Shown here piece by piece: positions 1-8,026 of a DNA stretch of 64,000 nt (its first letter is position 1; the number at the start of each line of letters is the position of its first letter). Both the position numbers and the translations under genes were made by a program. The notes under the pieces were generated by a model. It searched no databases, was not told the DNA's origin, and saw only the letters and a program-made list of their open reading frames with translations. This stretch comes from JADJRG01 sp964474905 (lineage in GTDB: Bacteria; Myxococcota_A; Polyangia; Nannocystales; Nannocystaceae): contig CAYYUP010000004.1 in NCBI GenBank assembly GCA_964474905.1, forward strand, positions 1 to 64,000, given 5' to 3'.

Positions 1-339
1 GTTTGAGAACCCGCCGCCAGGGAAGCCGCCACCGCCGCCAGGGAAGCCGCCACCACTCGGGAAACCGCGGCCGGCCCCAGCCTGCTTGTAGGCTCGCGCG
101 CGTTCGGCATCAAAGCCCTGCGTGAGGCTCATCTCGCCGAATTCGTCGTAGAGCCCGCGTTTGTCGCCGTCGCCGAGCACTTCGTAGGCCGTTGAGACCT
201 CCTTAAAGCGATCCTCTGCGGCCGAATCGCCCTGATTGAGGTCAGGGTGATACTTCTGCGTGAGCTTGCGGAATGCCCGCTTGATCTCTTTGGTGTCTGC
301 GCTTCGAGGGACACCAAGAACGTCGTACAAGTCCTTCAC
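1..339 (-). CDS. DnaJ-like J-domain protein (C-terminus cut off by window edge)
   Basis: Read on the minus strand from a GTG at 339-337, this frame stays open to base 1 (113 codons, partial). It starts MKDLYDVLGVPRSADTKEIK and contains the HPD tripeptide at residues 31-33, the J-domain signature that stimulates DnaK ATPase. The J-domain is followed by a Gly/Phe-rich stretch (RGFPSGGGFPGGG) typical of DnaJ and CbpA type co-chaperones. Whether zinc-finger Cys repeats (DnaJ) or a direct C-terminal substrate-binding domain (CbpA) follows cannot be seen. The G/F tract contains a short GGxFPGGG repeat. The start is GTG because a stop (TAG) lies just upstream in frame. It is divergent from the radical SAM gene with about 105 bp between. 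Confidence 0.85.
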   Translation of the reverse strand, partial: MKDLYDVLGVPRSADTKEIKRAFRKLTQKYHPDLNQGDSAAEDRFKEVSTAYEVLGDGDKRGLYDEFGEMSLTQGFDAERARAYKQAGAGRGFPSGGGFPGGGGGFPGGGFSN

Positions 340-444
340 TAGCGCGCCATCTTAAGTCGACGTTGCAGGCTCGCAAGGGCTAGGTCCTCCTTGGGTCTGC
401 GGGCGTATGTATGGCACAAGGTTTCTCAGTCCTGACGTAGCGTC

Positions 445-3432
445 ATGTTTAGCGAAGACCGTGTTTCCGACCGTGTTTCTGTCCACCCGAGCGATCTCGA
501 TCTGGGCGAGCACCCCTACGCAGCGCTGCTATCCCGGGTCAGCAAGCCGGGTCGTTACATCGGCGGCGAGGAGCAGCAGATCCGCAAGCCCTGGGAAGCC
601 GACCTGCTCTGTCGTTTTGTGCTCGCGTTTCCGGATCTCTACGAGATCGGCATGAGCCACCTGGGCACGCGCATCCTCTACAACCTGATCAACAAGTCTC
701 CGGATCTCTCCTGTGAGCGCGCGTTTAGCCCCTGGAAGGATCTAGAGGCAGAGCTGCGCAGTTCGGGCTTGCCGCTGATAAGCCTCGAGAACCAGCGCTC
801 GCTCGCCGACTTCGATGTTGTCGGCGTCAGCCTGCAGTACGAGCTGAGCTACAGCAACGTGCTGCTCAACCTCGAACTCGGTGGGATCCCATTGCGGGCC
901 TGTGATCGCGGTGACGAGCATCCGATCGTCATCGCTGGCGGGCCGACAGCGACCCACCCAGAGCCGCTCGCCAACTTCATCGACATCTTCTTGGTGGGCG
1001 AGGCGGAGGAGCTGCTGCCCGATCTGTTGCGGACGATCGGTCGTCTGCGTCGGGCAGGGGCGACGCGTGCGGAGGTGCTCGCGGCGGCGGTGCAATTCAC
1101 CGGGATCTACGTGCCCGAGTACTACCGGGTCGCTGTGGATCCGCGCTCCGAACTCGAGGTCGTCGTCGGCCTGACCCCAGCGGGGGAGCGGGCAGGGGCG
1201 CCCGAGCGGGTCGAGCGGGTCTGGGTTCGGGACCTCGATGCCTATCCCTTTCCGACCGATTTTCCGGTGCCCTATGCCGAGGCGATCTTCGATCGGGCTT
1301 CGGTCGAGATCACCCGCGGCTGCACCGAGGGCTGTCGATTTTGCCAGGCGGGCATCATCTATCGGCCGGTCCGTGAGCGCGACCCCAAGCAGGTCATCCA
1401 GGCGGTGCTCGAGGGCGTCGACCGGGCTGGTTTTAGCGAGACTAGCCTGACCGCGCTCAGCACTGCGGATGTCTCCTGCATCGACCCGCTGATCCAGGAG
1501 CTGGTGCCGGAGCTCAAGCGCCGCAAGGTCAAGCTTGGCATCGCTTCGTTGCGGGCCTACGGGCTCAGCGAGGAACTCTTGGATGGCATCAAGAGCGTCG
1601 GTATCTCGGGGCTGACGTTTGCGCCCGAAGCCGGCACTCAGCGCATGCGCAACGTCATCAACAAAAACGTCAGCGACGACGACATCCTGGCGTCGGCGCG
1701 ACGGATCTTTGAGCGCGGCTACGATCGCATGAAGATGTACTTCATCATGGGTCTGCCGAGCGAGACCGAGGAGGACTTGGTCGGCATCGCCGAGACCGGT
1801 CATCGGGTCCGCGAGGTCGCCCGCGAACTCGGTCTCACGCGCATGCCGACGGTGACCTGCTCGGTCTCCCAGCACGTGCCCAAGCCGCATACGCCCTTTC
1901 AGTGGGCGGCGATGGATTCGATCGAAGATAACTACGGCAAGATCGATCTGCTCAAGCGTTTGACATCTCGCTACAAGCTGTCTTTAAAGACACATAGTCC
2001 CCGCGAGAGTTGGCTCGAGTGTCTTTTTGCCCGCGGCGATCGACGGATGGGCGAGGCCTTAGAGTTGGCCTATCGCAGCGGCGCCCGCTTCGACGGTTGG
2101 AAGGAGTACTTCTCTTTTGATCGCTGGGTTTTGGCCCTGGAGCAGGCGGGCATTCAGCCCGAATTGTACACACGCACGATTCCCGTGGACGCGCGTCTGC
2201 CTTGGGATCATATGGATATCGGGTTGGATCCGGGATTCTTGGCCGGGGAGTACCGCAAGGCCCTTAAAGGCCGAGTCTCGCCGCCCTGTGGCAAGCCCGC
2301 GGGGGCTCAGGTGCACGCCACCAACGTCGAAGATGCGACCGCCGATCAGCGGCGTTTGGTCTGTTACGATTGCGGGATCGCCTGCGACATGTCCGAGATG
2401 CGCAGCGAGCGTATCGACGCCCTGGTGGATCTCGGTGGCATTCGCGAGCAGCGGGTCGCTGCGGCTTCGGAGGAGGCTGCCGCGGCCGACATGATCCCGG
2501 CGACGCGCCTGACCTCGCATCTCCAGAGCCTCGCAGGGGTGAGCCAGCTCGACGAGACTTCGGCGTTTAAACAGGCGGCGGAGGCGGCCTTTACCCGGGT
2601 CCGCATTCACTTCGGCAAGTCGGGAGCGATGCGTTACATGGGTCATCTTGACCTGTTGCGCATGATCCCGCGGATGCTCCGCCGGGCCCGTCTTGAGCTC
2701 GCATTTAGCCGAGGGTTTAATCCGATTCCGCGGATGAGCTTTGGACCGGCGTTGCCGCTTGGCAGTGCTGCTCGCGAGGAGGTGGTCGACGTCGATCTGA
2801 TCCTCGATGGTTCGGCTGCAGATATGGCGGGGGAGTGGAGTGATGCTCGGCGGCAGGAGGTCGCAGCGATGATCGAGCGCAGACTCCTGCAGGTTGCGCC
2901 GCCGGGGCTTGGCATCGTCGATGTTCGGGTGACCGCCCCAGATGAGCGCCGGTTGGGGCAGCTGATCGCCGCGGCCGACTACGCGATCGCCCTCGAAGAG
3001 GGCCAATTGGCCGCGTTGCAGGACCAACTCCCGAGCAAGTTGGCCGCGGCATCGCTGCCGGTGACGCGAATCGAGCGCAAGAAAAAGCGGCGCAAGAAAA
3101 ACCATCGCGGCGGCGGACGGAACCGGGCTCCGGCGCCGCCCGGGGTGCGTGAGTTGGACGCGAGACCGCGGATCATTGAGGCGAGCGTCGACGCCGAAGC
3201 GAGCCTCCTGCGGTTGCGGCTGCGCATGGGTTCACAGGGAGGGGCGCGGCCGCGTGAGGTCGTCGAAGCCTTGCTGGGGGAGCCCATCGCCGATCATCGC
3301 TTCTGCCGCGAGCGCCTGCTTATCGCCGTCGATGACGGCTTTGTCACGACCCGAAGCGTTGGTCCGCATCTGCTGCGTCCGATCCCGGTGCGGACGTTGA
3401 GATCGCCTGCGCCCGAGCTGGGCGCCTCCTGA
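445..3432 (+). CDS. Radical SAM protein (TIGR03960-like) fused to TIGR03936/DUF2344 domain
   Basis: A 995-residue protein. The N-terminal third looks like the B12-binding-like domain of the TIGR03960 family (RYIGGE near residue 40, then VIAGGP and FLVGEAEEL). A radical SAM core follows with the cluster motif C293-x3-C297-x2-C300 (RGCTEGCRFCQAG). A small CYDCGIAC cysteine cluster comes around residue 640. From about residue 718 (VRIHFGKSGAMRYMGHLDLL) it matches the radical-SAM-linked DUF2344 family, which in other bacteria is often a separate gene next to ribonuclease G and ribosomal protein genes. The substrate is unknown; an RNA or ribosome modification role is inference from that context. 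A strongly basic stretch (KKKRRKKNHR) interrupts the C-terminal domain around residues 880-895. No operon partner is adjacent. The ATG at 445 is the first Met before conserved sequence. Confidence 0.9.
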   Translation: MFSEDRVSDRVSVHPSDLDLGEHPYAALLSRVSKPGRYIGGEEQQIRKPWEADLLCRFVLAFPDLYEIGMSHLGTRILYNLINKSPDLSCERAFSPWKDLEAELRSSGLPLISLENQRSLADFDVVGVSLQYELSYSNVLLNLELGGIPLRACDRGDEHPIVIAGGPTATHPEPLANFIDIFLVGEAEELLPDLLRTIGRLRRAGATRAEVLAAAVQFTGIYVPEYYRVAVDPRSELEVVVGLTPAGERAGAPERVERVWVRDLDAYPFPTDFPVPYAEAIFDRASVEITRGCTEGCRFCQAGIIYRPVRERDPKQVIQAVLEGVDRAGFSETSLTALSTADVSCIDPLIQELVPELKRRKVKLGIASLRAYGLSEELLDGIKSVGISGLTFAPEAGTQRMRNVINKNVSDDDILASARRIFERGYDRMKMYFIMGLPSETEEDLVGIAETGHRVREVARELGLTRMPTVTCSVSQHVPKPHTPFQWAAMDSIEDNYGKIDLLKRLTSRYKLSLKTHSPRESWLECLFARGDRRMGEALELAYRSGARFDGWKEYFSFDRWVLALEQAGIQPELYTRTIPVDARLPWDHMDIGLDPGFLAGEYRKALKGRVSPPCGKPAGAQVHATNVEDATADQRRLVCYDCGIACDMSEMRSERIDALVDLGGIREQRVAAASEEAAAADMIPATRLTSHLQSLAGVSQLDETSAFKQAAEAAFTRVRIHFGKSGAMRYMGHLDLLRMIPRMLRRARLELAFSRGFNPIPRMSFGPALPLGSAAREEVVDVDLILDGSAADMAGEWSDARRQEVAAMIERRLLQVAPPGLGIVDVRVTAPDERRLGQLIAAADYAIALEEGQLAALQDQLPSKLAAASLPVTRIERKKKRRKKNHRGGGRNRAPAPPGVRELDARPRIIEASVDAEASLLRLRLRMGSQGGARPREVVEALLGEPIADHRFCRERLLIAVDDGFVTTRSVGPHLLRPIPVRTLRSPAPELGAS

Positions 3433-3450
3433 GTTCGCATCGATTGGCAG

Positions 3451-3495
3451 GGCAATTGTCGACTGGGCAATTGTCGATGTGGCAATTGGCCCAAC
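3451..3495. repeat. Three tandem 15-bp repeats with GGCAATTG core
   Basis: GGCAATTGTCGACTG, GGCAATTGTCGATGT and GGCAATTGGCCCAAC lie head to tail at 3451, 3466 and 3481, just after the stop codon of the radical SAM gene. The GGCAATTG core is identical in all three copies. Function unknown. Confidence 0.75.
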
Positions 3496-3505
3496 AAATG
3501 ACCCT

Positions 3506-3531
3506 CAGTTGATCAATCCATTGATCAACTG
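3506..3531. repeat. Perfect 12-bp inverted repeat
   Basis: CAGTTGATCAAT, CC, ATTGATCAACTG: a perfect 12-bp palindrome arm with a 2-nt centre. The arms are AT-rich and contain TTGATCAA. It lies between convergent genes, so it could be a protein-binding site rather than a terminator; no T-tract follows. Confidence 0.7.
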
Positions 3532-3564
3532 CTGCATCGATCCGCGAGCAAGGCCCAAACGACT

Positions 3565-3598
3565 GAGAGTCCGCATCGCAGCGGCGACGCGGACTCTC
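3565..3598. terminator. Intergenic hairpin between convergent genes
   Basis: GAGAGTCCGC (3565-3574) pairs perfectly with GCGGACTCTC (3589-3598) across a 14-nt loop. It sits in the tail-to-tail gap between the radical SAM gene and the beta-oxidation gene. There is no strong T-tract on either side, so it is a plausible bidirectional transcript-end hairpin, not a proven intrinsic terminator. Confidence 0.5.
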
Positions 3599-3618
3599 GT
3601 AAGCTCGAGTTGTTGCGG

Positions 3619-5691
3619 TCAGGCCAGCGGTTTTTCAAAGGTCGGCGGTTTGCCGCGCATCATCGCTTTAACGCCGATCCGCGAGGTCGACATCGTCAGG
3701 CTTTGAGCGGCGCGCTCGCCCTCGAGGGCGCAGGCCTGGGTCCAGGGCAAGTTGTTGCATTCCTCGATGGTCGCCGCCAGGAGTTCGCGGAGCTCGGAGT
3801 CGAGGGGGATGCCCTGATCGTTGCGCGGGCTGGCGTTGCGGTCGACGGTGATCTCGAGGGCGCCGTCGCGGAAGGGCGGGAGTTCGCCACTGGAAGCGAT
3901 CTTGGCGGCGAAGGCAAAGCTCTCCTTGGGTAGATCGGCGATCGGGACCACCGCAGAGACAAAGCCCCAAGTGAGCGCCTCCTCGACCGTAAAAGCGTGG
4001 CCGGTGAGCAGCGCCTCGTCGATCTGGGCGTAGTGCGAAGGGTCGCAGAGACGGTGGATTTGGTGGCAACCACCGAGCCCTGGCAAAACCCCGACGGTGG
4101 TCTCTGGTTGGCCCAGAACGGTTTTTTGGCCGGCGATCCGGGCGTGGCAGGAGGTCGCCAGCTCGAGACCGCCACCCAGGACCCGACCGACGAGCGCCGC
4201 GACGGTTGGCTTGCCCGATCGCAGCTTGCAAAGCGTCGCTTTCCAGCCATTGATCAGCGCCAGAGCTGCGTCGCGATCGCCGAGTACCGGTACAAAGCAG
4301 GCGAGGTCTGCTCCGTGGCCGAATTCACGGCTGTACTGGCCGTCGGGCGCGAGCACGATCGCCTTGATGGTGTCGTCTGCAGCGAGCTCTTCGTAGGCCG
4401 CGTCGAGTTCGGCGACAAAGGTGTGATTTACCGTGGTGCGCTTCAGCGAGATCATGCCGATCTCACCGTGGCGGCTGATACCGACGTAGATCTGGCCCCA
4501 GGCGGCCTTGCCAGAGGCGGGGTCAAGGGCGCCGAGCGGCGCAACGGCCTCGGCCTGGGTGATCGACTGGTTGCTGAGGAACGAGCGGGTGATCGCCGAG
4601 GCAGCTTTGGCACCCATGGCTTCGATCTGCGCGGGCGGGCCCTTGCGGAACGCCAGCGCCTTTTCGGCGAGGTAGTTCAGGGCGTCGATGCCGACGATGT
4701 TGTGCTCGAGCATGTAGGCCGTGAGCGCGAAGAGCATGCCCTGCATACGCTCGCGGGCGACCTGGAGGTGCTCTTTGGGACAGCGTTGGCCGCGCTCGTA
4801 GGGCCACTTGAGATCGGGGTCGTCGATGTAGGGCTGCCAGGCCGTCGGGATCGCGTAGAGCGTCGAGTCGATCTCCTCCTGCATGAGCTGCATGCAGTGG
4901 GCCGAAAGGCCGTTCGCGCCGCGGATCAGGTTGTGCACGTAAAAGGGCGAGGTGCCAAAGAGCTGCTTGCAGACATCGTCGACCTGGGCTGGCGAGAGGC
5001 CGAGGTCGGCGTGGATCCGCACAGCCTCGAGCATCATGCCGCAGAAGAGGCGGTCGGCCGCGAAACTGGGCACATCGCCGACCGTGATCAGGTTCATGCC
5101 GATCGCGCCGAAGAGCCGGCGGATCGCTTTGACCTCAGCCTTGCCGGTGAGCGCCCCCTTGGTGGGCATCTCGAAGAGCTTGTTGGTCAGATGGGGAAAG
5201 AAGGGGTGCAGCACGCCGCAGCGCTCGCTGCCAGGGATGCCCTCGAAGAGCTTTTTGGTGGTGAGGCCGCTGGTCGCCGAGAAGATGTAAGCCTCGGGGT
5301 CGCGGGCTCGGATCGCCGTATAAAAGGAGCGCTTGAGGTCGAGGCGCTCGGGGATCGCCTCGAAGACCAGGCCGACCTTCAGCCCTTCGGGCAGGTCGTC
5401 GATGCCTCCCTGCACGATCGTGATGCCCTCTGTGATCGCCGCGATTTGGTCGGGCAAGAATCGGGTTTTAAAGGCCTCTTGGAGCCGGAGTTTCACCTCT
5501 TGGACTGCCGGTGCGAGATCTAGGGCGATCACCGGAACGCCGTAGCGGCCAAGGAGGCGGGCTAGTTGGCCGAGCTTGCCGAACCCGACATTGCCGCAGC
5601 AGCCAGCGACGACGAGTGCGCGCGGCGGGCCTTGGGGGTCGGGCTGGAAGATCGCTCGTACCGCAGGGTCGCTGATCTGTTGCTGCTCCAT
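3619..5691 (-). CDS. 3-hydroxyacyl-CoA dehydrogenase / enoyl-CoA hydratase, FadN-like bifunctional enzyme
   Basis: About 690 residues from the ATG at 5691 (MEQQQISDP); a GTG 45 nt upstream is also in frame. The N-terminal half is a hydroxyacyl-CoA dehydrogenase domain: Rossmann motif VVAGCCGNVGFGKLG near residue 25, the Ser of SATSG, and a His with a Glu 12 residues later (VLHPFFPHLTNKLFEM), as in the catalytic His-Glu pair. The C-terminal half is a crotonase domain with both catalytic Glu positions (GGGLE and GQPETTVGVLPGLGG). This dehydrogenase-first order is that of B. subtilis FadN, not FadB. Oddities: the Asn usually found in the PGFIVNR motif is Asp here (PSFAADRLF), and the dehydrogenase motif is GxxGxxG. 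The likely role is beta-oxidation of acyl-CoAs, probably with a separately encoded thiolase. Confidence 0.8.
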   Translation of the reverse strand: MEQQQISDPAVRAIFQPDPQGPPRALVVAGCCGNVGFGKLGQLARLLGRYGVPVIALDLAPAVQEVKLRLQEAFKTRFLPDQIAAITEGITIVQGGIDDLPEGLKVGLVFEAIPERLDLKRSFYTAIRARDPEAYIFSATSGLTTKKLFEGIPGSERCGVLHPFFPHLTNKLFEMPTKGALTGKAEVKAIRRLFGAIGMNLITVGDVPSFAADRLFCGMMLEAVRIHADLGLSPAQVDDVCKQLFGTSPFYVHNLIRGANGLSAHCMQLMQEEIDSTLYAIPTAWQPYIDDPDLKWPYERGQRCPKEHLQVARERMQGMLFALTAYMLEHNIVGIDALNYLAEKALAFRKGPPAQIEAMGAKAASAITRSFLSNQSITQAEAVAPLGALDPASGKAAWGQIYVGISRHGEIGMISLKRTTVNHTFVAELDAAYEELAADDTIKAIVLAPDGQYSREFGHGADLACFVPVLGDRDAALALINGWKATLCKLRSGKPTVAALVGRVLGGGLELATSCHARIAGQKTVLGQPETTVGVLPGLGGCHQIHRLCDPSHYAQIDEALLTGHAFTVEEALTWGFVSAVVPIADLPKESFAFAAKIASSGELPPFRDGALEITVDRNASPRNDQGIPLDSELRELLAATIEECNNLPWTQACALEGERAAQSLTMSTSRIGVKAMMRGKPPTFEKPLA

Positions 5692-5950
5692 GGCCGGGAG
5701 GATAGGGGGGCGGCTCGGGCGCTCGCCATGGCGCACGGCTTGAGCTTCCCCACAGAGTGAAGGGCTGGAATGTTAGCTATTAACAGCGCGGCACTGAGCA
5801 TTGGGAATCGATTATGCGATTATTGCCCCATCATATGAGGAGTCCGTGCAGGAAAATACGCGATCATTGCTGGGATGTTGCCTCATGGCGTAGAGTCGCC
5901 ATCACGACCCGATCAACCGATCTATCGATCAAGTGCAGGGAGATCTACCC

Positions 5951-6190
5951 ATGAAGTTCAACAGCAAATTCCTCGTTACGGCCCTTACAGCGCTTTCTTT
6001 CTTTGCTCCTGCCTGTGGCGGCGACGCCAAAAAGGAGGACGCCAAGAAGGAAGACGCCAAGAAGGACGAGGCGAAGGACGAGAAGAAGGAAGAGGCCAAG
6101 CCCGAAGAGAAGAAGGAGGAGGCCAAGCCCGCCGAGGAGGCCAAGCCCGAGGGCGACGCCGAGAAGAAGGAAGAGGCCAAGCCCGAGTAG
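5951..6190 (+). CDS. Small Glu/Lys/Ala-rich lipoprotein
   Basis: A 79-residue protein. The start at 5951 is preferred over 5933 because it begins directly with a signal peptide (MKFNSKFLVTALTALSFFAP) and has GGGAG-like ribosome-binding bases upstream. A lipobox-like APAC places the lipidated Cys at residue 22. The mature part is almost only Lys, Glu, Asp, Ala and Pro, built from AKKED and EEAKP repeats. Such composition suggests a highly charged single helix or an extended tether in the periplasm or at the surface. No enzymatic motif is visible. A strong intrinsic terminator follows, so it is probably monocistronic. No homologue recognised; the repeats make similarity searches unreliable. Confidence 0.65.
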   Translation: MKFNSKFLVTALTALSFFAPACGGDAKKEDAKKEDAKKDEAKDEKKEEAKPEEKKEEAKPAEEAKPEGDAEKKEEAKPE

Positions 6191-6232
6191 GCTCGTTTCT
6201 CCTGGATGTGCGGCACCTCGCTGCACCCAAAC

Positions 6233-6260
6233 CAAGCGCCCACAAGGGCGCTTGTTTTTT
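6233..6260 (+). terminator. Intrinsic terminator after the Glu/Lys-rich lipoprotein gene
   Basis: CAAGCGCCC (6233-6241), loop ACAA, GGGCGCTTG (6246-6254), then six T. A perfect 9-bp stem plus T-tract. It ends only 26 bp before the RNase PH start. Confidence 0.9.
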
Positions 6261-6286
6261 GTGCCCAGCTCGATAGCCTGCGGCCG

Positions 6287-7021
6287 ATGCGTGCAGATGG
6301 TCGTCGTCCCGAAGAGCTCCGTCCCTATTCGATCAGCCCTGGTTTTATCGGCCAGGCCCTCGGCTCGGCCTTGATAAGCGCCGGCCGGACCCGGGTGATC
6401 TGCACCGCGAGCCTAGAGCCACAGACGCCAAAATGGTTGAAGAACGGTGGCTGGGTCACGGCCGAGTATTCGATGTTGCCGGGTGCGACCCGCCCTCGAG
6501 GTCGTCGCGATCCGGGTGGTCGCGGCAAGGAGATCCAGCGACTCATCGGCCGCTCGCTGCGGGCCTGTGTTGATCTGCCCCGCCTGGTCGGTCGCGATCG
6601 GCCGCTGTCGATGGTCTGTGACTGCGATGTCATCGAGGCGGATGGCGGCACTCGCACGGCCTCGATCACCGGCGCCTATGTCGCTCTGGTGCTCGCGCTG
6701 CGACGTCTGCAGAGCGAGGGTGTGCTCGCCGAATTGCCTCTGCGTGGGCCCCTAGCTGCGGTTTCGGTCGGTATGGTCGCGGTTGGTGAGCCGCCAACGT
6801 CGAGGGCCGTGCTCGACCTGCCCTACGAAGAGGACAGTCGGGCCGAGGTCGATCTGAACGTCGTGATGCTCGGTGATGGGGGCTTTGTCGAGGTTCAGGG
6901 CACCGGCGAGCAGGGGGTCTTCTCGCGGCCCGATCTCGCGCGCATGCTCGATCTGGCGGAGGTCGGCTGTCGCCAGCTCTTTGCTCTGCAGGCGGAGGTT
7001 TTGGAGCAGGCACTTGTCTAG
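6287..7021 (+). CDS. rph: Ribonuclease PH
   Basis: A 244-residue protein, the usual RNase PH length. It is a phosphate-dependent 3'-5' exoribonuclease that trims tRNA 3' ends. The start ATG at 6287 gives MRADGRRPEELRPY, the conserved N-terminus. Other signatures are TRVICTASLE, GWVTAEYSMLPGAT, EIQRLIGRSLRA and CDVIEADGGTRTASITGA. The in-frame upstream extension from 6206 crosses a perfect intrinsic terminator and is rejected. Its stop (7019-7021) is one base before the GTG of the next gene, rdgB, a common rph-rdgB pairing. The promoter must lie inside or very near the terminator hairpin, or the gene depends on readthrough. Confidence 0.95.
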   Translation: MRADGRRPEELRPYSISPGFIGQALGSALISAGRTRVICTASLEPQTPKWLKNGGWVTAEYSMLPGATRPRGRRDPGGRGKEIQRLIGRSLRACVDLPRLVGRDRPLSMVCDCDVIEADGGTRTASITGAYVALVLALRRLQSEGVLAELPLRGPLAAVSVGMVAVGEPPTSRAVLDLPYEEDSRAEVDLNVVMLGDGGFVEVQGTGEQGVFSRPDLARMLDLAEVGCRQLFALQAEVLEQALV

Positions 7022-7022
7022 T

Positions 7023-7682
7023 GTGCGGCGGCTCGTGATCGCCTCCGGCAATCGGCATAAGGTCGCCGAACTCGAGCGAGCGATCGCCGCAGTGCAGGCC
7101 GCAACGGCGATCGAGGTGATCTGCGCGAGTGAGCACGGTGAGTTGCCGACGATCGTCGAGGATCGAGAGACCTTCGCCGGTAACGCGACAATCAAGGCGT
7201 TGGGCTTCGCGGCCTGGCTTCGCGAGCGCGGGGAGCAGGGCGCGGCGTTGGTGCTCGCCGATGATTCGGGGCTCTGTGTCGATGCGCTGGGGGGGGCTCC
7301 GGGGATCCGATCTGCGCGCTTTGCCGGTGAGCATGCTGCGGACGTCGACAACAACCGGGCTCTCGTGGAGGCTCTGCGAACTCTGGGAATCGAGGCCTCG
7401 CCGGCCCACTACGTCTGTGCCCTGGCGCTTGCGCGGGTCGATGGGGATCCACTGCCGGGCTCGAACCAGGAAGGCGTGTGCATCTTCACAGGGAGGTGGC
7501 ACGGCGAGGCTCGTGTCACGCCGCGGGGCAGCGGCGGCTTTGGCTACGATCCCTATGTGTGGCTCGATGACGGTCGTCGCACCGTCGCTGAGCTGCCGCC
7601 CGAGCAGAAGAGCGCGCGGTCCCATCGGGGCATCGCGATTGTCGGCCTTCAGGCTGCGTTGCCCGCGATCTTGGCGGGCTAG
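7023..7682 (+). CDS. rdgB: XTP/dITP diphosphatase (RdgB/HAM1 family)
   Basis: A 219-residue protein that removes non-canonical purine nucleotides (XTP, dITP) from the pool. The GTG start at 7023 gives MRRLVIASGNRHKVAELE, matching the family's N-terminal ASxNxxKxxE motif. Further signatures are FAGNATIKA, ADDSGLCVDALGGAPGIRSARFAG (split across about residues 85-110), GSGGFGYDP and SHRGIA. The frame is open upstream, but that part overlaps rph and is not conserved. It is translationally close to rph (1-nt gap), so the two are co-transcribed. Confidence 0.93.
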   Translation: MRRLVIASGNRHKVAELERAIAAVQAATAIEVICASEHGELPTIVEDRETFAGNATIKALGFAAWLRERGEQGAALVLADDSGLCVDALGGAPGIRSARFAGEHAADVDNNRALVEALRTLGIEASPAHYVCALALARVDGDPLPGSNQEGVCIFTGRWHGEARVTPRGSGGFGYDPYVWLDDGRRTVAELPPEQKSARSHRGIAIVGLQAALPAILAG

Positions 7683-7789
7683 GGCGGGCTAGGGGGCGGC
7701 TAGGGGGCGTGCAAGGGGGGGCCTGCGAGACTTTTGCCGGGGGTCTAGACGTCGCTCGGGGCCTCGGGTATCTTCCCGGACCTTATCAT

Positions 7790-7863
7790 CGGGGCGTGGC
7801 GCAGTCTGGTAGCGCGCCTGCTTTGGGAGCAGGATGCCGGAGGTTCGAATCCTCTCGCCCCGA
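7790..7863 (+). tRNA. tRNA-Pro (anticodon TGG)
   Basis: The acceptor stem CGGGGCG (7790-7796) pairs with CGCCCCG (7856-7862), discriminator A at 7863. The anticodon arm is CCTGC-TTTGGGA-GCAGG with anticodon TGG. The T-arm carries GGTTCGAATCC. CCA is not encoded. Confidence 0.95.
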
Positions 7864-7867
7864 CTCT

Positions 7868-7941
7868 GCGCTAGTAGCTCAGCTGGATAGAGCGTCGGCC
7901 TTCTAAGCCGAATGTCGCAGGTTCGAGTCCTGCCTGGCGCG
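7868..7941 (+). tRNA. tRNA-Arg (anticodon TCT)
   Basis: The acceptor stem GCGCTAG (7868-7874) pairs with CTGGCGC (7934-7940), including one T-G pair; discriminator G at 7941. The anticodon stem is around CTTCTAA with anticodon TCT. The T-loop has GGTTCGAGTCC. It is separated from tRNA-Pro by 4 nt, so both come from one transcript. CCA is not encoded. Confidence 0.93.
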
Positions 7942-8026
7942 CACCGTGTGAGCCCCGCTTGGGGCTCTCGCTTGCGACGCGTCCAGCAGAGTACCATTCG
8001 CGCGAAAACACGCGTGCTCTGTCCTC

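Noticed and set aside
742..1890. 382-codon minus-strand open frame opposite the radical SAM core
   Set aside because: The plus strand holds the CxxxCxxC cluster and is clearly coding.
3997..5523. 508-codon plus-strand open frame opposite the FadN-like gene
   Set aside because: It is a high-GC antisense shadow: the minus-strand frame has catalytic motifs of two enzyme domains, while this one has no recognised motif and is Asp/Arg/Val rich as such shadows are.
5875..6276. Longer plus-strand frame over the Glu/Lys-rich lipoprotein
   Set aside because: It is a different frame without a lipobox; the lipoprotein frame has signal peptide, Cys and terminator in the right order.
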